Shown here piece by piece: positions 7,671-17,728 of a stretch of DNA of 64,000 nt. Position numbers and translations under genes: made by a program. This DNA is from Craspedostauros australis. Taxonomy: Eukaryota > Bacillariophyta > Bacillariophyceae > Mastogloiales > Achnanthaceae. Within the stretch, counting starts at the first letter, position 1, and each line of letters opens with the position of its first letter. The notes beneath the pieces are model-generated. The model ran no database searches, was not told the DNA's origin, and was given only the letters and a program-made list of their open reading frames with translations. The DNA lies in NCBI GenBank assembly GCA_026770025.1, contig JAMXDE010000021.1:1054001-1118000 (forward strand), read 5' to 3'.

Positions 7671-10271
7671 TCAGTCGCTGCCTTCGGCTGTTGTGGTTGG
7701 CTCGGCGAGGGCGCCTGTCTTGCGTGTGGCTCCCTTGGGCTGTGCTCGCTTTCGCTTCGGAACCGTCTTGGACTTCGACTTGGATCTAGCATTGCCGTTG
7801 CTGGTGCCGCCCGTCTTCCTCACTCCTCTTGGGCCAGATCTGGATGGTGGAGCCGATCCTGTCTTTCGCTTGGCCGCACCTTTCTTGGCGCGCTTGGCAC
7901 CACCAACAGGGCCTGGCACATCGCCACCACCTGGAGGCTTGAACAGATGATCCTTGCCTCTCACATTTCGCCTCCTTTCGGCCGGCGTCAGCAACGTGCC
8001 GCCAGTCTTCTTGTCCTCGTCCAGCACCTGGGTCACCGTCTCGAGCAGGATGTCGGACTCGATGAACGGCACTTGCACCACGGCTTCCCATGGCTGGCGC
8101 TTTCCATTCGGATCCTGCTTGAAGTCGGGTGGGTAGAAGTTGATCAGCGGCGATGTCGGCAGCAACATCAATTCGCCGATGGCCTCCGGCAAAAGCCCGG
8201 CACTTTGCGGTGGCAGAACGGACAGCAGCTGGGCGAGGCTTGGGAACGGTGTTCCCATCTCGAATGGGAATGTTCGGAAGCCATCATCGTCAGCGTTAGC
8301 ATCATTGTCAGCATCATTGTCAGTATCAGTGTCGCCTACAAAATCTTGGTAGAATTCACCAAGGTTCACCATGTCCGTCGCCAGCGGGCTGTACAGATGT
8401 GGGAAGTACCAATCCCATGAGGAGCAACCGCGATGGTAGTAGTACAGGTTCCAATGCAGGCCCTCCAGGTAGTCGCGGACGTGCGCGCGCCTTTGGAACA
8501 ACGTGCGTTCCCTGTCTTCCGCAGGCCAGCCCAGCTTCTCGTTGTAGTAAAAGTCTCGGTACGATCGTGACTGGTTGCCAGGATGGCGGCGACGGAACGT
8601 GCGATTTCCAGTCTTTGGGCCATCGGAGTCGTCATCGGAGTCACCGCCCTCACCTTCACCCGGATCTTCGCTGGTCGATGCACTTGCACTTTCGGATGAG
8701 GCAACGACCGTGCTTGGAGGTGGTTGCGATCCCTTTTGGTTGGCAGCCACGGCACAGGCGGGTGTCGGAAGGCCGGAGTAGAATTCACCGTAAAAGTCTT
8801 CATCATCGTCTTCTTCGTCAGCAGAGAGCTTCCAGCCAGGTTCGTTCTCTTCGTAGCCACGGCGCTTGAAGTGCTCCTCCTCGTAGACGGCAAGGTGGTA
8901 GATGAACTCTTCGAGGCGCTTGGGATGGATCTTCTCCTTGTCGGTGAGGTAACCGCCCCATCCCCCAAGCAGCTCGATGTAGTTGGTGATCATGAGCGAG
9001 ATGGCACCGCTGTCGATCTCGAGATGCGGGCAATGCGGGAGGAAATCGTTGCCAACCAGCATGCACATGAAGACGAAGTCGTCAATGACGCGGTCGAGCT
9101 TGTAGTTGTCAAGGCGATCGACGAACTTGCGGAATTGGATGGATAGCAGCTGTCGCAAGGCCGACAGCTCCAGCAGCTCGAAGTCATTCCTATCGTACTC
9201 CAGCATGTCCTTCTTCTTTCGGTACTTGTTGCGTCCTCTGCCCGCCATGACGACCGACATTTTCTCTCGCAGCAGCATGAATCTGGGCTCGTGCGTGACC
9301 AGACCGAGCATGATGAGGTCCGCATCGAGACCGTAGAGCACGTGCGTCCATCCCGGTGCGTACAGCGAAGTCTTCTTCCCGCTCCTGTGCTTCTCGCTGT
9401 ATTCGCGGAGAAAGTTCATGACCTTGTGCTCACCTTCGCCGGGCACGTCCGGTCCGCTGACGATGACTTGGGCGCCGTTCATCCAGAAGGGATCCGTCTT
9501 CATCTTGTACTCCACCCACTTCTGCAGCGCGAGCGACAGCTTGAGCATGAAGTCCGTTCCCGGGGTGATGCAGTTGGAATCAAAGCGCTCTTTGTCGGAC
9601 TTGGGCGGCGCCGGCTTGCCGTTCTTGGTCTCCATGAGCTGCTCGCGTGCCAGGATTTCGGCCGCAGCCTGCTCGGCCTCCTTCGCGGAACGGAAGCGTC
9701 TGGATCGCTGCTGGTTCATCTTGGCACGCGGTGCGACGCCATCGACCGCCAAGTAGAGCACCTTGGAGGGTTGCACGAGCTTGTAAAGACGGTCGACGTA
9801 CATGAAGATCTTTTTGAACATGGCTGTCTCATCGAGCAGCACGATCTCCCCATCTGCGTTGCCGTGCGTGCACGGGTGGATGATCCCATTCATGTCCAGG
9901 TAGAAGCTGTCGACGTCCGTGTCTGGCGTGAGTCCCTCCGTGAGGCGGCCGTTGATGATGTTGGGGTACTGGTCCGTGAGCCAACGGAACATCTTCGGAA
10001 TTCCATGCAGCTGCGTCGAGGTCGATGCTGCCGCGGTTGATCTGCCGATGATCGGGTGCACGTGACGGGCGTCGAATGGAGAGCTGCCGCCCTCCGACAT
10101 GACATCAAATTCTCGCTGATGCTGCGTGGAAGGCTGCGGACCGAAATGCTTGATCGCTAATGTCCGAGCGGGCGAGAATGCGTCTGCGGCGACGCTGCAG
10201 TGCATCAGGACCAGCAGCACGATGAGTGCATTCGAAGCAAGGCCGATGCCCTGCATTCTGTGAGGAGCCAT
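7671..10271 (-). CDS. XRN-family 5'-3' exoribonuclease with plastid presequence
   Basis: With ATG at 10271 (AAGATGGCT context) the protein has 866 residues; in-frame ATGs at 10286, 10298 and 10310 would lengthen it slightly. Residues 1-31 form a signal peptide (hydrophobic NALIVLLVLM) ending VAADA, followed by Phe, the ASAF-type plastid site. A transit-peptide-like stretch runs to about 89. The XRN catalytic domain starts at residue 90 (GIPKMFRWLTDQYP) and contains LDMNGIIHPC, DGVAPRAKMNQQRSRRFR, ITPGTDFM, VPGEGEHKVMNF, GLDADLIML and VGNDFLPH. Further signatures are YLEGLHWNLYYYHRGC and the PFPSLAQLLSVLP/FYPPDFKQDPNGK segment of the XRN family. An acidic insert lies near 570-620. The C-terminus is a short Lys/Arg-rich tail, so the long XRN1 C-terminal extensions are absent. 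The residue before GIPK is His, not the Met that starts cytosolic and nuclear XRNs, so the extension is probably translated. Confidence 0.92.
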   Translation of the reverse strand: MAPHRMQGIGLASNALIVLLVLMHCSVAADAFSPARTLAIKHFGPQPSTQHQREFDVMSEGGSSPFDARHVHPIIGRSTAAASTSTQLHGIPKMFRWLTDQYPNIINGRLTEGLTPDTDVDSFYLDMNGIIHPCTHGNADGEIVLLDETAMFKKIFMYVDRLYKLVQPSKVLYLAVDGVAPRAKMNQQRSRRFRSAKEAEQAAAEILAREQLMETKNGKPAPPKSDKERFDSNCITPGTDFMLKLSLALQKWVEYKMKTDPFWMNGAQVIVSGPDVPGEGEHKVMNFLREYSEKHRSGKKTSLYAPGWTHVLYGLDADLIMLGLVTHEPRFMLLREKMSVVMAGRGRNKYRKKKDMLEYDRNDFELLELSALRQLLSIQFRKFVDRLDNYKLDRVIDDFVFMCMLVGNDFLPHCPHLEIDSGAISLMITNYIELLGGWGGYLTDKEKIHPKRLEEFIYHLAVYEEEHFKRRGYEENEPGWKLSADEEDDDEDFYGEFYSGLPTPACAVAANQKGSQPPPSTVVASSESASASTSEDPGEGEGGDSDDDSDGPKTGNRTFRRRHPGNQSRSYRDFYYNEKLGWPAEDRERTLFQRRAHVRDYLEGLHWNLYYYHRGCSSWDWYFPHLYSPLATDMVNLGEFYQDFVGDTDTDNDADNDANADDDGFRTFPFEMGTPFPSLAQLLSVLPPQSAGLLPEAIGELMLLPTSPLINFYPPDFKQDPNGKRQPWEAVVQVPFIESDILLETVTQVLDEDKKTGGTLLTPAERRRNVRGKDHLFKPPGGGDVPGPVGGAKRAKKGAAKRKTGSAPPSRSGPRGVRKTGGTSNGNARSKSKSKTVPKRKRAQPKGATRKTGALAEPTTTAEGSD

Positions 10272-11305
10272 CTTGAGATTGCGCATCGATGTTCTCATCA
10301 ATTTTAGCATCAATATAAACGTGGAGGTCAACGTGAAGGTTGATGGGTATGAGTCTGGTTCTGGGCCCGACTCTGATTATTGATCGCTGCAGTACGATCT
10401 ACTCGTAGTCGTCCTTGTTCTGGCTGCCCTGGTTGTGCTGCTTACTCTTACTCTTTTGATTTTCTTTTTGTGGGTTGGGTGGTGATTGATGTTTGTCAGA
10501 TGGTTGATGGGCAATGATGTGTGATGGTGTGTGATGATGGGTGGGTGATGGGTGGGTGATGGGTGATCACAGAGTTGCACAAAGACATGAACAGATGCCT
10601 CGTGGGGCGGTCAGGCCTTTGAAGAAAATGATTGCGGGACTCGTGATAATTCGTGTTTGAACTTCATGTGGAATCATCTGAGTCATTTGCCCAATCGAGA
10701 AAAGAAATGAAGGAAAGGGAGAAAACACGGAAGGACAATGACTGCTTTCCGTCTTGGCCTCACCTCTGCGGAAGACGACAACAGTGAACAACACCCGCGA
10801 TGCTTGTTGGAGTTGTGGTTCTCACATGCGTCTTCATTCATCTCATTTCTGCCATTCTCATACTCGTAGGTATGTGTGCAACTTGTCATCATCCTCTGCA
10901 TTGGTGGAATACGTGAAGGCAGAGCAATTGCAATGGGAATGTTCTTGATCAACTGTTTGCTGCATAGGCATGAACAGGAGCAGAGCAGAGTACTGCTATG
11001 TGCTGGAGTGGTGCCATCTTCTGCAGAGCACCCAACTTGCTGCTCTCGAGGAAGTACGAGTCTGTCCTCTGGAGCAACCTGCACGAGCTACGAGTATGAT
11101 ATGTCACAGTGCTCCATCTCTCGCACTCGCTCATTCCCTCACTCGCCCTTCATCCTTCCTGCATTTCATCTCACAATCACTCGCACTTTCTTACTCACGG
11201 ATTCGCACAAAGACGACAACAAGCACTGCATCAATCAGATTCAGCAATAGGAACGGAAAAGGAAGAGCGATCTCAAACGCAAGAACAAGCATACACTACT
11301 GGAAG
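10272..11305. promoter_or_regulatory. Divergent promoter region XRN / VKOR
   Basis: This is 1.03 kb between the two starts. It holds GATGGGTG-type minisatellite sequence (about 10490-10565) and three copies of the octamer TACTCGTA/TACGAGTA (10400, 10861, 11089). No gene is supported. Confidence 0.45.
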
Positions 11306-11951
11306 ATGTCTCTCAAATCCACATGGCCATACGCTGCGTTCGGTCTCGTACTGAGCGCTTATGCAATTTACGTGGAGCACAAGATGGCTCACAAGCCAGA
11401 CGATGAGGAATTCTCGGCTCTTTGTGACATTGATCAGATCGGCGCGAGCTGCAGGTACGCCAGCGTTCGTCTTTTTGTCATTTGCAAGCACTGGAGCGTT
11501 CATTTGAATGAGGATGTATGCAACTGATCTCCCTGTGATCTGGCGTGCGACTATCCCAACCTCACACATCCCCCGCCTACCCCGCATTCGTCATGGACCA
11601 CACACAAATCACTGCAGCAACGTGTTCCAATTGCCAGAAGGAAGGATGCTGTCGTACTTCGGCCTCGTTCCCGAGGGTTCGCTGCTGGACGTGCCGAACG
11701 CGATGATCGGGGCAACGTACTACATCTTCTGGCTGTTCATCCTGCCGTCCCTGCCCGTCCAGCTGACCCTGCTGGCAGCCAGCTTGGCCATGTCCTCCTC
11801 CATCTTTCTGGCCACAAAGCTGGTGATCTTGGGAGAGTTGTGCGTGCTGTGCTGGTCGACGCACCTCATCAACAGCCGGCTGATATTCAGCGCCTACCAA
11901 ACCTTCAAGAAGTCCACGCAGCCGAAGAAGCCACAGCTGAAACAGGTTTGA
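11306..11951 (+). CDS. Vitamin K epoxide reductase family protein (VKORC1-like), two exons
   Basis: Exon 1 is 11306-11454 and exon 2 is 11618-11951. The 163-bp intron 11455-11617 (GTACGC…CTGCAG) splits the codon of Ser within C-S-N-V-F. The 160-residue product is a small multi-span membrane protein. The loop cysteines lie in ALCDIDQIGASCSNVF, followed by PEGRMLSYFG and the family's Asn in VPNAMIGATYY. The redox pair CVLC sits in CVLCWSTHLIN before the last helix. VKORs transfer electrons between quinones and thiols, supporting disulfide formation in the ER or an organelle. No Trx fusion, unlike plant plastid LTO1, and no ASAF-type presequence, so ER location is the better guess. The splice join restores the family consensus exactly. 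Confidence 0.92.
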
Positions 11952-12668
11952 GCAAACTACTCTCCGGAGAGAGAATGGCACTCCACATACATATCACATA
12001 TTACATAATAGAACGTGGGCCAGGCTTGGGCACAATATAGGAGTCTGGCGGCTCATGCCATTGCCAGACCATTGGGTGCAAGCAAGAAGGGAGCCATGTA
12101 CATAGGTACACGGATGGTACACTAGCATGTGGCATGATGCTTCACTTGACGCCAAGGGGTCACACACACATACACACACTCTCTCTGATCCGCTTTACTT
12201 TTGTATTGGCGCTCCATTCAAGATGAGATAAAAGAAACACTGAAAGAGAAGATCCATGCCGAACCATGTGCGGTTTAGTACCGTTTCTGTCTGGCCTCCA
12301 CTCAAAGTTGATGTATCTGTTCTGCTTCGATTGTTGCATGGATCTGGCGCATCTCTCGAGAGTGTCACTCGTTCCGTCCAATGGTCGAGACTTCCGGGGC
12401 ACTCAACTTCACATCACTCTGCTTCTTCATTCATATTCTGTTTCATCACACTATGTTGCATTCAACGCCCTGCGGCCGACCCACTGACCAGCGTACGTTT
12501 CATCAATTCTTCAATTGTTCATCTCTCTGTCAATGAAGGAATGCGTAGCTCGTAAGTGATCGGTGAATCTCCATGTTGTCCAGAGAGATCCATACCAACG
12601 TTGTTCGATGTACCTGTTCTGAAGAGGAGGCAGCGACATGAGTTGTACATGATGGGAAGACTGTTGCT
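11952..12668. other. Convergent 3' intergenic region
   Basis: This is 717 bp between VKOR and the next reverse-strand gene. It contains a short CA-rich run (about 12163-12180). No gene is seen. Confidence 0.45.
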
Positions 12669-13487
12669 CTAAGACTTCTTCTCTTCGTCTTCCTTGGTAA
12701 CGATGTCAGTGGATTCCTCAGGCTCCTCAGGCTCGAACCAAGGTGCCTCACCGGCCTCCTCCGGGTCAACACCCAGCCTCCGGGCCTGCCATTGTCCGGT
12801 GACCGAGGCTGGAGTGAGGAAGGTCCAGCCTCGCACGCTGCCCTGCAGGTAGTAGTAGTCATCCACCACGCACGCCCAAATGTTCTTCCCCCACAGCTTC
12901 TCCTTGCTGATGCTGATGAATTGCGATGCCACATCGAAGGCCCATGTGCCTTGCGAGCCGTCGCCCCAGATGGCGATGTTCTTGCCATCCTTGTCCGCGG
13001 CCAACCGCACCCACGTCTCCTTCACCTTCTGGTTCTGAACGTTCTCGCCTTGGACGGTTCCCACGGCCCATTCGGATCCACGGAACTCCGCTTCCGACAG
13101 GACATCGTACTCGATGTACTCAAATTCATCGTCGTCATCGTTGTTGTCGTTGTTGTCCTTCTCGTTGTTGTCGTTGTCCTTCTCGTTGTCATCGTTGTCT
13201 TTCTCGTTGTCCTTCTCGTTGTCATCGTTGTCTTTCTCGTTGTCCTTCTCTTGAACTTTGACTGTGTCGGCCGCCGCTTGGATGCTTTCCTTGCCATTCT
13301 CTGGTGTCGATTCCTGCACGGGGGGAGTCGCGAACAGCATGGTTGCTGTCTGCCGGTTTGTCTGTCTTGCGCTATCGCAACGCATCATGGTGGTGGATGG
13401 CACGGTCCAGGCCTCGCATGTGGATGCTGCCAACGCAGCGCTGACGACGACGATGGCCGCCAGGAAGGTGCGTGATATCGTGGACAT
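12669..13487 (-). CDS. Putative plastid protein of unknown function with Glu-Lys-Asp-Asn repeats
   Basis: A single-exon 272-residue protein. Residues 1-26 are a signal peptide (TFLAAIVVVSAALAAS) ending CEA before Trp; Trp is an accepted +1 residue in heterokont plastid presequences. A Ser/Thr/Arg-rich transit-like stretch follows. Residues about 80-120 are a highly charged low-complexity repeat of EKDN/DDN units, encoded by a DNA tandem repeat with two exact 33-bp copies at 13180-13245. The C-terminal 150 residues are compact and aromatic (SEWAVGTVQGENV, GTWAFDVASQFISISK, VVDDYYYLQGSVRGW), suggesting a small beta-rich domain, then an acidic tail. I do not recognise the family. Convergent with VKOR, divergent from eEF1B-gamma. 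Confidence 0.8.
   Translation of the reverse strand: MSTISRTFLAAIVVVSAALAASTCEAWTVPSTTMMRCDSARQTNRQTATMLFATPPVQESTPENGKESIQAAADTVKVQEKDNEKDNDDNEKDNEKDNDDNEKDNDNNEKDNNDNNDDDDEFEYIEYDVLSEAEFRGSEWAVGTVQGENVQNQKVKETWVRLAADKDGKNIAIWGDGSQGTWAFDVASQFISISKEKLWGKNIWACVVDDYYYLQGSVRGWTFLTPASVTGQWQARRLGVDPEEAGEAPWFEPEEPEESTDIVTKEDEEKKS
13180..13245. repeat. 33-bp tandem repeat inside the EKDN-repeat gene
   Basis: Two identical 33-bp units (13180-13212 and 13213-13245) code for EKDNEKDNDDN on the reverse strand. Degenerate shorter copies continue toward 13130. The period is a multiple of three, so copy-number changes would keep the frame. Confidence 0.85.
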
Positions 13488-13961
13488 GATTGTGAAAGGT
13501 GCTTTGGGTTGCTTGCTTTGTGGTGCGTCGTGTTATGGCAAAGGGAGATGCGAGGCAGTTGCTCTGTGCTGCTGTTGTTATTTACTCTCGAGTAATGTGG
13601 CTGTGGTGAGGATGTGAGATCTGGGTGAGCAACCAGTGAGGATGAAGCAACGGTACATGCCGTTCGGGAGCGGCACAGAGAGGAGAAGTGTAAAAGATCG
13701 CGCTCTCTTCGTTGGCTGTTGTCCTTGATGTGGATGACAAAGGTGTCATCAACGGAGACCGCGCAAAACGAAGTGTTGGTGCTCTTGCCACCACAGTGAC
13801 GTCACAAGACGCTTCCACCTGGAAGGCCTGGTCGGCCTCGACAAGAATACGCAGAGTAGGCTGTACAACCTTGAGAATAGATACGCGGAAGTCAAGACAA
13901 CAAACAACCTGATACTCTCCGCACTCCACTCTTTGGCATCATCAACAAGTGCATTTGTCCT

Positions 13962-13997
<36 letters not shown>

Positions 13998-14694
13998 CAG
14001 ACTAATCAATGCGATTTTTAATTCGTACTCTGTATATTCTCCTGTACGCTTCATGATATCACTCACTGTTGTTCATTGCACCATTAGAGAATCAGAGTTG
14101 GTGCCATGCGGAAGTACGATCTCCAAGATTGATAACGTTCAAGAGCGAAAGATTGTCTTCATATCTCTGTGGCATGAATAAGCTTGCGCGCGGGTGCGGC
14201 GTACGCATGAGATTGATGCTCTTCCGCACATCCAACACTCTGTGTATCGTTGCTTATCATTCATCTGATTCCGTCCCATGGCATGCACCAGCACACTGCT
14301 CTCCTCTACTCTACTCTACTCTACTCTACGCTTCATAGCCTTGGCCAACACAAGAATGAAGTGTTTGTGGCGTCTTCGGACGACGGACAGACTCCTTCCC
14401 ACCCAACCATTGCGGATCTGAATCTTCGTCATCCCGAACACAACACCGCACACCGAAGCACAGTGGCACGACGCACACGTTTGCGCGAAGAGCACAAGCA
14501 AACGTATCACGACTTCGCAACCAAAACGTGGTACAGAACAAGCCGCAGACAAAAGACCAAGAACGGAAGACCAAAGACGGAAGTCACGCTGCGTCTCCCC
14601 AAATTGCGACAACCTCACAAAGAACGGATACAGACCAAATCCAATCCAGCAACAGCAGCAGCAGTAGCAACGAATTAGAACGATTATACCCAAG
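13488..14694. promoter_or_regulatory. Divergent promoter region with (TC)n and CTCTA repeats
   Basis: This is 1.2 kb between the unknown plastid gene and eEF1B-gamma. It contains a pure (TC)n run at 13964-13994 and a CTCTA pentamer repeat at about 14304-14329. No additional gene is supported. Confidence 0.45.
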
Positions 14695-16337
14695 ATGGCA
14701 CCAACCTACAAGCTCTTCGCACCGGCCGGATCCTTCCGCGCCTTCGCTCCCCTCATCGCCGCCGAGTACAACGGCGTCAATGTCGAGGTCGAGACCGAGG
14801 GCGTCGCCGCCGCCGCCAAGGCCATGTCCCCAACCGGCAAGGCCCCGCTGCTCCAGACCCCACAGGGGGCCATCTTCAGCTCCGCCGCCATGGCCCGCTT
14901 CATCGCCAGCCTGCGCCGCGACACTGGATTGATGGGAACCACCGTCCAGGACTCCGCCACCATCGACTCCTGGATGGACTGGACCGCCCAGGACGTCGAG
15001 CTCCCAGCTTGCGTCTGGTGGTACCCAGTTGCTGGATACATGCCAGCCGATGCCGCTGCGTAAGTCGCCCTTTCCCTTCCTTCCTCCCTCTTCCTTCTTC
15101 TTCCTTCTTGTCGGTACTGTGCCATCATTTATCTGCCACGCTGGTGGAATGCCGATAGGCAGCGTGAATCTGCGATGTCGGTGTACCATATGCTCTCCTT
15201 CATGTCGACAACTAGCATTTAGGGGCCTGTCATGGGTTCGAACAAGCCAGAGCACATCACAACGTCTGCAATGAACGAGTTCAGAATGCTTTCTCTCCAA
15301 TTCATTCCTCGCCCTACCGAACACAATCTGACATCTGTTTTCCTTTGCCTTGCTTTCTTCTCCACAATGCCACATCGCATCCGCACTGCATGGACATCCA
15401 CACACACACGCACACCCATCCCAACAAAACGATGGACATGTACGCGTCATCTAATCTATTGCATATTGCCAACAACATCTGCAGCACCAAGAAGGCCCAG
15501 GCTGACCTCGGTGCCGCCCTTGCAACCCTGCAGAAGTATCTCCAGGACAAGACCTACCTTGTCGGACACCAGATCACCCTCGCCGACATCGTCCTTGCCT
15601 GCACCCTCCTCTACCCATTCAAGCTCGTCTGCGACAAGGCATTCCTCAAGCCATATGGCAACGTCGTGAGATGGTTCACCACCTGCGTCAACCAGCCAGA
15701 ATTCGCCGCCGTCGTTGGAAAGGTCGAGATGTGCAAGAAGTCCCTCGCCGGTGCTGCCGGTGGCAAGGGAGGCGACAAGAAGGGAGGAAAGAAGGAGAAG
15801 AAGGCCGCCGCCCCAGCTCCTGCCCCAGCCAAGAAGACCGAGCACCCATACAAGATCATGGACAAGGCCGCCCCATCCGCCTTCAACATGGACGCGTGGA
15901 AGAAGCAGTACTCCAACGCCAAGACCTACGACGATGCCATGGCCTACTTCTGGGAGAAGTTCGACCAGGAGGGCTGGGCTTTGTGGCTCCAGACTTACAA
16001 CTACAACGAAGACAACAAGCGCATCTTCATGACCGCCAACGCCGTCGGAGGATTCGTCCAGCGTACCGACGAGATCCGACGATGGGCCTTCGGTGTCATC
16101 GACGTCCTCGGAACTGAAGAGACCAAGCTTGAGATCAAGGGAATCTGGTTGCTCCGCGGAGACACCGTCGAGCACATGATCAATGCTAACGATGATGCCA
16201 ACTGGTACACATGGACCAAGCTCGCCGGAAAGGGACTTCCAGTCACCGACGAGGTCAAGGCCAAGGTCAAGGCTTACTGGACCGAGGAGAACGAGCTCGA
16301 AGGCCTCCCAATCCAGGACAGCAAGGTCTTCAAGTAA
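14695..16337 (+). CDS. Translation elongation factor eEF1B subunit gamma, two exons
   Basis: Exon 1 is 14695-15059 and exon 2 is 15485-16337; intron 15060-15484 is GTAAGT…CTGCAG, with phase preserved (…PADAAA|TKKAQADL). The product has 405 residues. An N-terminal GST-like domain (MAPTYKLFAPAGSFRAFAPL, NGVNVEVE, TGKAPLLQT) is followed by a GST C-domain (KYLQDKTYLVGHQITLADIV), a Lys/Ala/Pro linker (GGKKEKKAAAPAPAPAKK) and the conserved EF1G C-terminal domain (AWKKQYSNAKTYDDAMAYFW, EGWALWLQTYNYNEDN, GGFVQRTDEIRRWAFG). It is the structural subunit of the complex that recharges eEF1A with GTP. Codon use is the most biased in the window (nearly all C/G third positions), as expected for a highly expressed gene. 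Confidence 0.97.
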
Positions 16338-17005
16338 GCGTCGTATCGTGATGACGCCCTCGGCCTTCCAACGGATCACATGCCGCACCGCACTTAGTTG
16401 TACCATGAAAGAGTAGAATGACATGACGTTATCAAACTCCTCCGTGCACACTTCATTGGACTGAACTTCTAATTTGTACAAGTACGATTGTCGGTATGGC
16501 GCAAGTGTGCACATGAAAGCACTGTGATGAATCGGTCAAACAAAAGAGTAGAGCGTCGCTGCCACGCAGCGCTGAGGACGATGGGTGCCAAGATCAGTCC
16601 ATTTGCCTCTCGCTTCGTATCGTAGATAGTGTTTGGGGAGCTCGTGGAGAATCGGACACAAATTGCAAATGGATGTCGTCCATCCATTGTCCGCTGATTA
16701 GTCGAACGGATCGATTAGTTTGAAATTCAAATTTTGTGGGTGTGTGTGTGTTTGGGAGCAACACGACGCGAGGAACAAAGACGACGCCAAAGGCAACACG
16801 ACGGAGAGATCCTCCCTCTCCGGAACCATTATCACACAAGCCAAGCTACTTGTGCTACGACTATCCAAACCCCCTCTCACAACATCTCCTCAGAAACCGA
16901 TAACCATCCTCTTGCCGCCACACAACCTCACAAGCATCACAAACGCAAAGCACAAACGCAAAGAATAAACACAAAGCATAAACAGAACAGAAAACAACAA
17001 CAATC
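16338..17005. promoter_or_regulatory. Intergenic / upstream region of NTF2
   Basis: This spacer between two forward genes has a short (GT)n run near 16738-16750 and a CA/AAC-rich leader just before the NTF2 ATG. No other gene is seen. Confidence 0.45.
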
Positions 17006-17728
17006 ATGAGTGCCGAAGAAGTCGCCAAAGCGTTCGTCCAACACTTCTACCAGGCCTTCGACACCAATGTCGACAGTCTCGCGGGTTTGTTCGTAAGTGC
17101 ATTGCCCTTGGCATCAGCATCTTCGTACACGGCATCCGTGTTGTCTGTGTTGGTGCTTGTCTCATCACGATGTGCGTGCTTCGGCGTCTGCACCCTCTTC
17201 GCAATGAGACAAGCTGCGGCTGGCGACCATGGCAATGGTGTGGTTCGTACCCCATGGAGTCACATTTGCGCGATTTGTTTCTGACCAACCTTTTTCCACC
17301 GCTGCATTGGAATCTGTGATTGCCGTGCCGTGCATCCTGGTGCTTACTCGTGCGTTGAACTCAACTCAACACAATTCTACCCAATTGCACCGTCCTTATT
17401 TGGACAACCCCAACCCTACTCGTGCATGGAATAAAAAATGCAACCACAGAACCCAACATCCATGATGACGTTCGAAGGTCAGCAGTTTCAGGGACCACAG
17501 AACATCATTGGGAAGTTCAAGACCATCGGGCCGGTCAAGCACACCGTCAAGTCCATGGATGTGCAGCCCGGAAATACGGGCGAGAGCTTGGTCATCTTCG
17601 TCACCGGAAGCATCCAGATCGGAGGTGACAATCCGCTTCACTTCTGCGAGTTCTTCTGCTTGGTATCCACTGGTCCGGGCCAGTACTATGTGCACAACGA
17701 TGTCTTCCGACTGAATTACGGGCTGTAA
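17006..17728 (+). CDS. NTF2: Nuclear transport factor 2, two exons
   Basis: Exon 1 is 17006-17092 (29 codons, MSAEEVAKAFVQHFYQAFDT…) and exon 2 is 17450-17728. Intron 17093-17449 (GTAAGT…CCACAG) is phase 0 and joins …LAGLF to NPTSMMTFEGQQFQG. The 121-residue length and the landmarks fit the small NTF2 family: FYQAFD, TFEGQQFQG, PGNTGESLVIFVTGSIQIG and the C-terminal VFRLNYGL. NTF2 carries Ran-GDP into the nucleus through FG nucleoporins. A slightly upstream acceptor is possible, so the first residues of exon 2 are the least certain. Convergent with fibrillarin. Confidence 0.95.

Noticed and set aside
13022-13297. Thr/Arg repeat protein in the shifted frame of the EKDN repeat
   Set aside because: Produced by reading the 33-bp repeat in another frame; the signal-peptide-bearing frame explains the DNA.
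15060-15484. tRNA-like GGTTCGA box in the eEF1B-gamma intron (near 15236)
   Set aside because: No matching A box, acceptor stem or cloverleaf could be built around it. The same holds for the GGTTCGA near 18086. No tRNA gene is called in the window.
15456-16514. Reverse-strand open frame (352 codons) opposite eEF1B-gamma exon 2
   Set aside because: Shadow of a strongly codon-biased gene; no domain or start context.
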